A stretch of 64,000 bases of DNA from the NCBI RefSeq assembly GCF_037126465.1, contig NW_026999353.1, positions 558,001 to 622,000 of the forward strand. Reading direction: 5' to 3'. Below are positions 43,895 to 55,500 of this stretch, in pieces (the first letter of the stretch is position 1; every line of letters begins with the position of its first letter). Under the pieces are notes generated by a model that saw only the letters and a program-made list of their open reading frames with translations, had not been told where the DNA came from and did not search any database. Position numbers and translations under genes: made by a program. Source of the DNA: Ornithodoros turicata (taxonomy: Eukaryota; Arthropoda; Arachnida; Ixodida; Argasidae).

Positions 43895-44770
43895 TATATA
43901 AGTAAAGGCAAAGCCTGAATGACTACTGAACCTTATGGCAAGCCAGAAAATACGAAAGAGCGCGCGGAAACGAACTGGGAGAAAGATTGAATCCAGGACA
44001 AAGTATTAGGGTCAAGGTTAAGGAAAGATAACTTGTGTATAAGGTGACTGTGCGAAACCTTATCGAAGGCCTTGCGGAAATCCAGAAATATGCAGTCAAC
44101 GTTAATGCCCCTGTCAAGTAACTGGTGAATGTCATGAACAAAAGATACCAGCTGTGTCTCGTATGAATATTGTATATGAAAACCATGCTGGAAAAATGAA
44201 CAGAACGGGTTCGTCTATAAATGGTGGATAAGATGTGAGTAAATGATATGCTCGAGCATTTTGCACGGAGTACTGGTAAGTGATATCGGCCTGTAGTTTA
44301 TCATAAGATTTTTACTCCCTAATTTGTGAAACTGGATGATCTTTTAAATTTTCCATGTGTCAGGTAACTCGCCCGCCTCCAAGGATTGCTCAAATATTTT
44401 GGTTAGTATCAGTGGTGAATACATTTTAGTGCTTTTCAAGAAGTTGTCTACGCAGGCACGGGATGATACTTTTAGTGTGTCTATCACCTTGGCTACGCCA
44501 AGCTGTTCTGGAACGATGGAGTCCATGGCTGTAAAATTTACCGCTGCTGGTGTAATGAGGACACTGTTATCTACAGATGAGAATACACTTGCAAAGAAGT
44601 CATTAATGACGTCGGCAGCTGAAAAGTGATGCAGAGCCTTGCTGTTATCATCAGTGAGAATTATTGGTTGACGATCCTTTTTGTTCACAGCGTTACAAAA
44701 TTGTCTTGTGTTGTTGTTACTAAATGAGGCAAGGCTACAGAGTATAATGCCGGTTTGGCTGCCTTAATGG
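43895..44770 (-). pseudogene. CR1-like LINE, RT N-terminal part
   Basis: The minus frame 44,688-44,344 has F-F-A-S-V-F, a P-E-Q-L-G-V ... I-D-T-L-K-V-S-S-R-A-C-V-D-N linker, and G-E-L-P-D-T-W-K at its end, all standard in CR1/L2-type RT. Further frames give S-T-P-C-K-M-L-E-H-I-I, H-G-F-H-I-Q-Y-S, and I-F-L-D-F-R-K-A-F-D-K-V near 44,070, with catalytic aspartate D in L-D-F. One or more shifts and stops, so inactive. Confidence 0.82.
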
Positions 44771-44854
44771 GATTCCTGTGTATGCTAGCAGTTCCTACGA
44801 AGTCTGCCAGTGTTATGTGCCCTGTGAAGAGCAAGCTTTCTGGAATACTATAGA

Positions 44855-45068
44855 CGTTTATGTGGATTTGAAGATCAACAACACCATCTTAAAGAAAGCG
44901 GTCCGGAACGGCTGTTGGCCATCGCTTGGCCGATGGTTACAGACACCGGTGACTACGTAGTTGCAAAGCATCGCAGCCATGTGGCGACACCATATCTTTT
45001 GGCCACCAGTTTTGTACATCCCGGGACGTTAGGTCTGACATCATCATGGCATGTCGGAACAGGTTAGG
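44855..45068 (+). mobile_element. Older foldback element, left half (split by the giant palindrome)
   Basis: GATCAACAACACCATCTTAA ... GCAAAGCATCGCAGC ... CATCATGGCATGTCGGAACAG runs parallel to 45,329-45,475 inside the young palindrome's arm, about 80 percent by eye. It breaks at GTTAGG (45,063-45,068) and continues at 57,765 after the 12.7-kb insertion. Confidence 0.8.
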
Positions 45069-48000
45069 AGTAGTAGTGTATCAGCTCAAGAAGCCGGCAA
45101 GTCACACAGTCGCCTGGACGCCATTAATTAGCAATTAGAGAAATTTGGAACCCCCCACAATAATTAGGATCATTGAGGTAGTCATTACACTAATTGGGGA
45201 GCATCTAGGACGTGTCCAGACCACTGTGTGAGTTGCCGGCTACTTGAGCTGATAAAAAATAAAAAAATAGGTAGAAAATAAAATGAAAAGAGAGAAATAG
45301 AGTGGAGAGAAGGAGTTTAGTTGAAGATCAACGACGTCATCTTGAAGAAAGCGGCCCGGAACGGCCGCTGACCGTCGCTGGGCGACGGAGCACAGAGGCA
45401 GGTTGCAAAGCATCGCAGCACCAGTTCCGCACATCCTGTGACGTCAGCTGTGACGTCATCATGGCATGTCTGGGCAAGTTAGGACAGCTCTGGACATGCA
45501 AGGAGAAAAACACTCGTAATACAGAGGCTGGGAAAGCAAGAGTATGCAAACCATCATTAGCTAACAAGAAAAAACAATTAGTTACACAACAAATGAGCCC
45601 ACCAGAACAGGAGCGCAGAACGATGTGACTGCTCCATCCGAGAGGCAGGCAGAGAACTGACTCGTAATGGTTTTTCTCCTGTATAAAGCCCCGCAGCTGC
45701 ATCCCGTAGCGGTTACTTTCTCAACTAATCTCACAACAAAATTATTACGAATCACGCCAGCGCTACTCCCGTTCCCAAGGCAGAAGATGATAGAAAATGC
45801 CGGGGATGCCCGGACAACAGCAACCAGCACTGGCACGAAAATCGCAAACAAAGCGGGAACAAAGTTGACGAAAGCATTAGTTACACAACAAATCACCTCA
45901 CCACAGCAGGAGCGCAGACCGATGCGACTGCTCTCCGTGACAACCAGCCAGAAACTGAGCGAGCGCGAGGAGCGCACGTCTGCTTTCTGCGACAGCCGGA
46001 GAGAAACTGACTGGGGCGCCGCCCCGCGGCCGCTACGCATACGCGCTCCTAGCGCCCTCTTGGGCGACCACCTCCGAGAGGCTAAGAGTGAAGAGCATTC
46101 CTGCGCCCCCTGCTGGCCGTTCTCATCGGTCGTGACATCATCCTATTGTCTCAGGGCTACCCTGTTTTTTTCCACTAATGCTCCTTTGGTCAATCTACAA
46201 TGAAGCCACAGTATGACGTCATCATGCACCTGCGTGGCTCAAGGACGCGTACGCTCTAGACAGGGGACCTATTATTTATTGAATCACTATCCCATGATTA
46301 TTTTCTTTATTCTTCTATAACGATTGAATAGGAAACTATTGCAGAAGAGCACCATGCATGAAAGCTGATCGTAGGAATTCCAAAGTCTTACTAAATGAGA
46401 CTTGCAAAAGAACAAAATATCCTAACACGTAACTCCATCAACGACAAATAAGAGGACTAGGCACTGAACAAATCAACACAGAGTACGGGTAACCAGGAGC
46501 GCAGAACTCAGGGCAGCACTATCGTCAAGACAACAATGTTCCTTGTCAAAAGAGAAAAAAATACTAAGCATCAACAAAGGAAAGCATGCATATCGGGGCA
46601 TGTCAGGACACGTCAGGACAAATCGTACGACTGCTGGGCAACAGAGGAAAACAAACACTTGAACAGAGTGAAAAAGACACTCACCATCACTTTTCCCGTT
46701 CACAGCATTCCCTCATTGTAAATCCGCTCGTCACAAAATCCACCTGCATCGTCGAACACCATTCACCAGTGACGAACCACACATCCGCACCCCATCAGAG
46801 GCAGACAGAACCCCACCGAAGCTACGCTCTTCCACTGACGGCCAACGCCAGGAGCAGAATTTGCGTGTCGAGACCCGTCAGTGTCCAAGAGACAAGTGAA
46901 TCCTTGCGCCCCCTGCAGGCCGTTCTCATTGGTCGTGACGTCATCCTTTTGTCTCAGGGCTACACAGTTTTTTTCCACTAATGCTCCTCTAGACAAGGTC
47001 AACCTGAAACAATAGTCTCTCGGTATGACGTCATCATGCAGGTGCGTGGCTCAAGGACGCGTATGCTCTAGACAGGGCACCTGTTATTTATTGAATCACT
47101 ATCCCTAGATTATTTCCTTTATTCTACTATAATGATTGCATAGGGAACTATTGCAGAAAAACACCATAGACAAGAGGAGATTGTAGCATTTCATTCCCAA
47201 AGTCTTACTGTACAGGAAAAAAAATGGTTCAGCAAGACATAAAGTCACACACCTGTCCCCCTCGCGGTTACTCTCTGAACTAAATGAATCGCAAAATTAT
47301 TAAGAATAGCTCTACTCCCATTCAAGGCAGCACTATCGTCAAGAATATTCCTTGTACAAAAAGAAAAAAAACTACATGTAGAAGGAAAGCATGTCAGAAC
47401 AAGCCCAGGCATGTCAGCACATGTTTGTCAGACAAGGGGGGGAAAGCAAAAAGAAACAAAGAAGGAAACCAGCATCAAACTATTTCTAAGCACACGCACC
47501 CCTCTTATTCAAAAACAGTGCTCATCATAAATCTGCCCAGGACAATACACACTATTTTTCTATTGCCACACTTTTTTCCAGTAACGGTCCATGCATTGCT
47601 ACAGACTGCGTGACATCATCACATCCTGTCTGAAGAAGAAGACACCGGCAAAGACTCCTATTATTTATTGAATCGCAAGATTATTTCCTTTGTCCTACTC
47701 TTAATGACATTGATTCTCTCATTAAAATTCAACAAAAAAGCACCCCGCATATTAACGATTTTCACCCCAAAGGCTCATCATGGTCATTAGAATTACAGTA
47801 AACTGCCACTGCTCTTTTAAAATAATAAGTGAGACCACTCAACATCACCTCCAGGCTTATGTAATACATGACCCTTTCTATGCTCATACATTCGTTGTCT
47901 GAGGCTACACCTGCGAGCAAAAAAGGCGCGAAAGCCGGGGGCAAAGTTCCATTCGCGCATTGCGAGCAAAAAGGCGCGAAAGCACAAGACAGAACGCCTT

Positions 48001-51000
48001 TACGGGAACACGATAGCATTCCTATACTATATTAATAATTATTGCATTGCAGTTTAGAAAAACTACAACTAAACTATAATTTTAGGAGCCCATTAAAATT
48101 CTACTTTCTATGGAAACTATAATTGCCCTATTACTTGGATCGCTATTAATGAAGCGCTCCAATTTTTTCTCTCTTCCTATTTCAGCCTTGTCATGCAGGG
48201 AAGCAGACTCATATCCAAAATAATTAATTTACACTGAGGGTGCCGTGCTTCAGGAATCCCTATCCTGCGCTCAGATGCAAGCATTTCTTCACGGATACCT
48301 TTAACAGCTGACTTCCTCAACATATCGAACACCCAACAAAATCAAACAAACAATCAGAGAAACCCTCTTCTCAGCTGTACCATGCGACTGTCTTCTTCGT
48401 AAAATCGGTGATCTGAGGAAGAGAGCAGCGAAAAATTGCGCGCACTTGTGCTTGACTTAAAAAACCTGAAGCATATGCCAATAAACCAAGAAAAAGACGC
48501 TCATGTCTGGTATCTGATAGTGCCACATACACAGACGCATTGCCCTTGCGTAAAGAAAGCACAGGTCAGGGATACACAAATATCCTTAGGTGAGCACGGA
48601 AAAGGCTTAAGACCTCAGGTCACCACACATCACCACGTAGCTAGCACAACATGACACCAACAACATACTAGCGGCGGGAAGAACTGCAACACTGCTAAAC
48701 AAGTCCAGACATGCCACGATGACGTCACAAATCAGGGGAAAAAGCACACGCATGCACGCACAGAGGACAACGCATTAAACACACGGAGCGCTCTGGAATA
48801 ATCGTAGCGTTACCGCACATCGCTACGAAGCTCAACGTCTAACACAAGACGGCAGCAACAAAATATTAGCCAAGGGTAAAAATTGCAACACTAGTGTCTA
48901 GACATGCAACATCGTCTAGCGCAACAACAGGTCTAGACATGCGACATCGAATGCGAAAACACTGGTGATCGGGGAAAAGGCCTAAGCCTGCGGCGGATCA
49001 TCATAGAGCATACACAACTTCATTTTTCTATTTTGCGTAAACTAAACGCGGTCTGCTTGGAAAACGACGTACAAATTTTCTTAGGGAGCAGAGAAATATA
49101 TAAATTTGTACTCCGTGCTCAGATACCAGCATTTCTGCTCAAAAACCTGCAAAATTAAGCTCTGCTTACTTCGTCAAGATATCGAACACCCAACAAAATC
49201 AAACAAACAACCCCACTTCCACTGGTAGAACACTATTCAGCTTTTACGCAGGAGGCTTTCTTCTACATAAAAAGTAGAGAAAATAAGAAAACAGCAGCGA
49301 AATATTACACGCACTTTTGCTCGGATAGCTATAAGAGAAAAAAATAAAAGAACGACGCACACGCTAATAAACTGTGACAAAGACACCCTTTTCTGCTATC
49401 AGATAATTATTGCATAATGCTAAATACTCATTTGCATTGGCCCTGCGTGAAGAAAGCACAGGACAGGGATACACAATCTATCTTAAGCGAGCGCAGAAAG
49501 TCACTTCTACTCGAACAGCTTAATACCATAAAGTCTGAATTTTTGCAAAGAAAATAAAGCCTGAACAGCGCTACGAAGGTGACAGACACATACTAACAAA
49601 CAAACAAACACTTCTTCGAGTCTGTATTATCTTTTAAAAAATAACGAAAGCACACATAAAAAAATCAAATCGGCTAGGTAGCCTACGAGACGTTGCGCCT
49701 TAAAGTTGACTGCACGCAATGCGCGGAAGCATGCTGTGAAGCCAACTTGCGGTTTTGCTGGATGCACATGAAGTCCGATTCCAATTGGAAATCGCGCTAA
49801 GGACGTGCCAAACGTGGAATTTTCGCAAGATTAATCCCAATACCTGGAATGCTGTTCATTTTAGCGGGAATGCTGGCGCTTGTGCTCCATCATTCGAAAT
49901 TTTCGAATATTCGAATTTCTCGATTATCAAATTTTCGAATACGAATAGGGTTCGAATATCAACAATATTCGAACAATATTTGAAATTTCGAATATTCGCA
50001 CACTTCTAGTGAATACTGACACTCAACGATATATAACAAAAAACAAAGAAATTCTATTCTCATGAACTCTCCTCTGCCGAGTGGCTTTCTCCTGCTCTAC
50101 CTGGATGCTGACTATTTTCCCCCTCACCTACATTCTGAGTAAAAGCAGTGACAGAAGAAAAGAACCGCGAAAAATTACACGCATTTGTGTCACAGGACAG
50201 GGATACACAAATTTCCTTAAGTGAGCAGGGAAAAGGCTTAAGTCGTACCGCTCAGGAATAATCGGAGAATCACCGCTTATCGCTACCCGGCTAGCGCTTG
50301 AACAGCGCTACGAACGTGACAGATACATACTAACAAACAAACAAACAAACAAACAAACAAACAAACAAACAAACACTTCTATTCATTTCTATTGATAAAG
50401 GCGTAAACCACACTACAAGAACAAAGCACGCTGCTTCAGGAAAGCGTATCATATGCATCGCAACAGGACCAGCTCTCATAAAATAGCCTGCCCAAAACGA
50501 AGACTTCACCAGGTTCGCGAGGTAATTCCATTAAAAACGCTCTCGGTCTATCCTACAGATAGCAATGCAAGCGCTGCTACTCTTATTTTTTAAGCCACTA
50601 TTACACGCAATAGTACAAAAATGTATCACTCGTGTCACATGAAAAGGCACACACAAAGAACTTACTTGTCAAGTGGGATCCCTGGTTCAGGAAAGCGCGC
50701 GCGCCCGCGCGCACACATACACAGACACACACTCACATTTTCACACTCACAAACACAAAGTCTATTCTCACAACCACATAAATCCATATTATTCCTCAGG
50801 TCAATAATTATCCTACCATCGTCAAAAGATGGCTCACTCTTGTATGCGATCGCAAAGCGATAAGTCCTCGTTCCGGATGTAATAGGATATCGCCACTCGG
50901 CCGACGCGAACCAAAAAAGAAAGAAAGGAATGCGCGTTCGCTATACCTCCACAAAGAAAACGGTGCCGTGCTTCTACGCAGCGCTCATCATACAGATGTG

Positions 51001-51333
51001 AATTGTCTTCTTCGTTTTCCTTTTATTTTCTTGCACCCATATATTTTGCAAGAATACTATAGAGCAGAACAGACAAATGTGAACATCATTCGTTACACAC
51101 TGTAGCTCTCATCATTTTTAAACCAAACCACTTAACATGTGTTCATAGGTCTTCACTAAATAGGTGAGCCGATAATGACTCAAAATGAAATGAAATCAAA
51201 TAAAATAATCATTCCAGCATCGCTGGCTGCAAGCTTGGGTACCCTGCTTGCGTCTGCTGGCGCTGGAATAAAAGATTTATCGCGAGGGTACTACAATGGT
51301 GAGCTCTGCTGCTGTTTAAGTGATAAAACAGTG
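45069..51333 (+). repeat. Left arm of the giant palindrome
   Basis: Arm content, outside in: terminal hairpin (45,081-45,253); three related modules, each with a TTATTTATTGAATC ... CTTT-rich ... GCAGAAAAGCACC-like block (46,268, 47,081, 47,658); a CTCAAGGACGCGTACGCTCTAGAC pair (46,235 and 47,049); two modules with TAAGGAAATTTGTGTATCCC-like text; a TTCGAATA-rich stretch (49,870-50,000); (ACAA)n at 50,330. TGACGTCA occurs at 45,439, 45,451, 46,213, 46,936, 47,026 and 48,720. ORFs up to 178 codons exist but are mirrored by equally long antisense frames and show no family motif. Confidence 0.85.
45081..45253. repeat. Terminal hairpin, left end of giant palindrome
   Basis: TCAGCTCAAGAAGCCGGCAA, GTCACACAGT and CTGGAC pair with GTCCAG, ACTGTGTGAG and TTGCCGGCTACTTGAGCTGA; the loop region contains ATTAATTAGCAATTAG and a CCCCCC run. 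Mirrored at the right end. Confidence 0.8.
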
Positions 51334-51460
51334 CTCCCGAACCGCGCCCCACGCGAGCCGCGCGCGGACCCGTTCTCGGGACGCGACGCGCGCGATTCCC
51401 CGTGCGAGCGCAACGCGGGGCTCGCGGTTGGGACGCGCGCGATCCCTTTCCCCGAGCAGG
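51334..51460. other. GC-rich spacer at the palindrome centre
   Basis: About 127 bases not paired between the arms, rich in GCGCGCGAT, CGCGAGCC and CCGTTCTCGGGA, with its own partial inverted repeats (GCGCCCCACGCGAG against CTCGCGGTTGGG-like text). It is sharply different in composition from the AT-rich arms. Confidence 0.75.
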
Positions 51461-52318
51461 CGCACTGTTTTATCACTTAAACAGCAGCAGAGCTCACCAT
51501 TGTAGTACCTTCGCGATAAATCTTTTATTCCAGCGCCAGCAGACGCATGCAGAGACATGTTAAGTGGTTTGGTTTAAAAATGATGAGAGCTACAGTGTGT
51601 AGCGAATGATGTTCACATTTGTCCGTTCTGCTCTATAGTATTCTTGCAAAATATATGGGTGCAAGAAAATAAAAGGAAAACGAAGAAGACAATTCACATC
51701 TGTATGATGAGCGCTGCGTAGAAGCACGGCACCGTTTTCTTTGTGGAGGTATAGCGAACGCGCATTCCTTTCTTTCTTTTTTGGTTCGCGTCGGCCGAGT
51801 GGCGATATCCTATTACATCCGGAACGAGGACCTATCGCTTTGCGATCGCATACAAGAGTGAGCCATGTTTTGACGATGGTAGGCTAATTATTGACCTGAG
51901 GAATAATATGGATTTATGTGGTTGTGAGAATAGACTTTGTGTTTGTGAGTGTGAAAATGTGAGTGTGTGTCCGTGTATGTGTGCGCGCGGGCGCGCGCGC
52001 TTTCCTGAACCAGGGATCCCACTTGACAAGTAAGTTCTTTGTGTGTGCCTTTTCATGTGACACGAGTGATACATTTTTGTACTATTGCGTGGAATAGTGG
52101 CTTAAAAAATAAGAGTAGCAGCGCTTGCATTGCTATCTGTAGGATAGACCGAGAGCGTTTTTAATGGAATTACCTCGCGAACCTGGTGAAGTCTTCGTTT
52201 TGGGCAGGCTATTTTATGAGAGCCGGTCCTGTTGCGATGCATATGATACGCTTTCCTGAAGCAGCGTGCTTTGTTCTTGTAGTGTGGTTTATGCCTTTAT
52301 CAATAGAAATGAATAGAA

Positions 52319-52503
52319 GTGTTTGTTTGTTTGTTTGTTTGTTTGTTTGTTTGTTTGTTTGTTTGTTTGTTTGTTTGTTTGTTTGTTTGTTTGTTTGTTT
52401 GTTTGTTTGTTTGTTTGTTTGTTTGTTTGTTTGTTTGTTTGTTTGTTTGTTTGTTTGTTTGTTTGTTTGTTTGTTTGTTTGTTTGTTTGTTTGTTTGTTT
52501 GTA
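52319..52503 (+). repeat. (GTTT)n microsatellite, about 46 units
   Basis: Uninterrupted tetranucleotide run; all three frames translate to F-V-C-L repeats, which are not genes. The mirror site (50,330-50,374) has only about 11 ACAA units. Confidence 0.98.
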
Positions 52504-55500
52504 TCTGTCACGTTCGTAGCGCTCTTCGAGCGCTAGCCGCGTAGCAATAAGCGGTGATTTTCCGATTATTCCTGAGCGGTACGACTTAAGCCTTTTCCCT
52601 GCTCACTTAAGGAAATTTGTGTATCCCTGTCCTGTGACACAAATGCGTGTAATTTTTCGCGGTTCTTTTCTTCTGTCACTGCTTTTACTCAGAATGTAGG
52701 TGAGGGGGGAAATAGTCAGCATCCAGGTAGAGCAGGAGAAAGCCGCTCGGCTGAGGAGAGTTCATGAGAATGGAATTTGTTTGTTTTTTGTTATATATCG
52801 TTGAGTGTCAGTATTCACTAGAAGTGTGCGAATATTCGAAATTTCAAATATTGTTCGAATATTGTTGATATTCGAACTCTATTCGTATTCGAAAATTTGA
52901 TAATCGAGAAATTCGAATATTCGAAAATTTCGAATGATGGAGCACAAGCGCCAGCATTCCCGCTAAAATGAACAGCATTCCAGGTATTGGGATTAATCTT
53001 GCGAAAATTCCACGTTTGGCACGTCCTTAGCGCGATTTCCAATTGGAATCGGACTTCATGTGCATCCAGCAAAACCGCAAGTTGGCTTCACAGCATGCTT
53101 CCGCGCATTGCGTGCAGTCAACTTTAAGGCGCAACGTCTGGTAGGCTACCTAGCCGATTTGATTTTTTTATGTGTGCTTTCGTTATTTTTTAAAAGATAA
53201 TACAGACTCGAAGAAGTGTTTGTTTGTTTGTTAGTATGTGTCTGTCACCTTCGTAGCGCTGTTCAGGCTTTATTTTCTTTGCAAAAATTCAGACTTTATG
53301 GTATTAAGCTGTTCGAGTAGAAGTGACTTTCTGAGCTCGCTTAAGATAAATTGTGTATCCCTGTCCTGTGCTTTCTGCACGCAGGGCCAATGCAAATGAG
53401 TATTTAGCATTATGCAATAATTATCTGATAGCAGAAAAGGGTGTCTTTGTCACAGTTTATTAGCGTGTGCGTCGTTGTTTTATGTTTTTCTCTTATAGCT
53501 ATGCGAGCAAAAGTTCGTGTAATATTTCGCTGCTGTTTTCTTATTTTCTCTACTTTTTATGTAGAAGAAAGCCTCCTGCGTAAAAGCTGAATAGTGTTCT
53601 ACCAGTGGGAGTGGGGTTGTTTGTTTGATTTTGTTGGGTGTTCGATATCTTGACGAAGTAAGCAGAGCTTAATTTTTGCAGGTTTTTGAGCAGGAATGCT
53701 GGTGTCTGAGCACGGAGTACAAATTTATATATTTCTCTGCTCCCTAAGAAAATGTGTACGTCGTTTTCCAAGCAGACCGCGTTTAGTTTACGCAAAATAG
53801 AAAAATGAAGTTGTGTATGCTCTATGATGATCCGCCGCAGGCTTAGGCCTTTTCCCCGATCACCAGTGTTTTCGCATTCAATGTCGCATGTCTAGACCTG
53901 TTGTTGCGCTAGACGATGTTGCATGTCTAGACACTAGTGTTGCAATTTTTACCCTTCGCTAATATCTTGTTGCTGCCGTCTTGTGTTAGATGTTGAGCTT
54001 CGTACCGATGCGCGGTAACGCTACGATTATTCCAGAGCGCTCCGTGTGTTTAATGCGTTGTCCTCTGTGCGTGCATGCGTGTGCTTTTTCCCCTGATTTG
54101 TGACGTCATCGTGGCATGTCTGGACTTGTTTAGCAGTGTTGCAGTTCTTTCCGCCGCTGGTATGTTGTTGGTGTCATGTTGTGCTAGCCACGTGGTGATG
54201 TGTGGTGACCTGAGGTCTTAAGCCTTTTCCCTGCTCACCTAAGGATATTTGTGTATCCCTGTCCTGTGCTTTCTTTACGCAAGGGCAATGCGTCTGTGTA
54301 TGTGGCACTATGAGATACCAGACATGAGTGTCTTTTTCTTGGTTTATTGGCATATGCTTCAGGTTTTTTAAGTCAAGCACAAGTGCGCGCAATTTTTCGC
54401 TGCTCTCTTCCTCAGATCACCGATTTTACGAAGAAGACAGTCGCATGGTACAGCTGAGAAGAGGGTTTCTCTGATTGTTTGTTTGATTTTGTTGGGTGTT
54501 CGATATGTTGAGGAAGTCAGCTGTTAAAGGTATCCGTGAAGAAATGCTTGCATCTGAGCGTAGGATAGGGATTCCTGAAGCACGGCACCCTCAGTGTAAA
54601 TTAATTATTTTGGATATGAGTCTGCTTCCCTGCATGACAAGGCTGAAATAGGAAGAGAGAAAAAATTGGAGCGCTTCATTAATAGCGATCCAAGTAATAG
54701 GGCAATTATAGTTTCCATAGAAAGTAGAATTTTAATGGGCTCCTAAAATTATAGTTTAGTTGTAGTTTTTCTAAACTGCAATGCAATAATCATTAATATA
54801 GTATAGGAATGCTATCGTGTTCCCGTAAAGGCGTTCTGTCTTGTGCTTTCGCGCCTTTTTGCTCGCAATGCGCGAATGGAACTTTGCCCCCGGCTTTCGC
54901 GCCTTTTTTGCTCGCAGGTGTAGCCTCAGACAACGAATGTATGAGCATAGAAAGGGTCATGTATTACATAAGCCTGGAGGTGATGTTGAGTGGTCTCACT
55001 TATTATTTTAAAAGAGCAGTGGCAGTTTACTGTAATTGTAATGACCATGATGAGCCTTTGGGGTGAAAATCGTTAATATGCGGGGTGCTTTTTTGTTGAA
55101 TTTTAATGAGAGAATCAATGTCATTAAGAGTAGGACAAAGGAAATAATCTTGCGATTCAATAAATAATAGGAGTCTTTGCCGGTGTCTTCTTCTTCAGAC
55201 AGGATGTGATGACGTCACGCAGTCTGTAGCAATGCACGGACCGTTACTGGAAAAAAGTGTGGCAATAGAAAAATAGTGTGTATTGTCCTGGGCAGATTTA
55301 TGATGAGCAGTGTTTTTGAATAAGAGGGGTGCGTGTGCTTAGAAATAGTTTGATGCTGGTTTCCTTCTTTGTTTCTTTTTGCTTTCCCCCCCCTTGTCTG
55401 ACAAACATGTGCTGACATGCCTGGGCTTGTTCTGACATGCTTTCCTTCTACATGTAGTTTTTTTTCTTTTTGTACAAGGAATATTCTTGACGATAGTGCT

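Noticed and set aside
49600..50380. CRISPR-like array from regularly spaced repeats
   Set aside because: These are simple ACAA repeats without spacers in eukaryotic DNA.
52186..52544. ORFs of 66-116 codons with repeated F-V-C-L
   Set aside because: They are translations of a (GTTT)n microsatellite, open in every frame.
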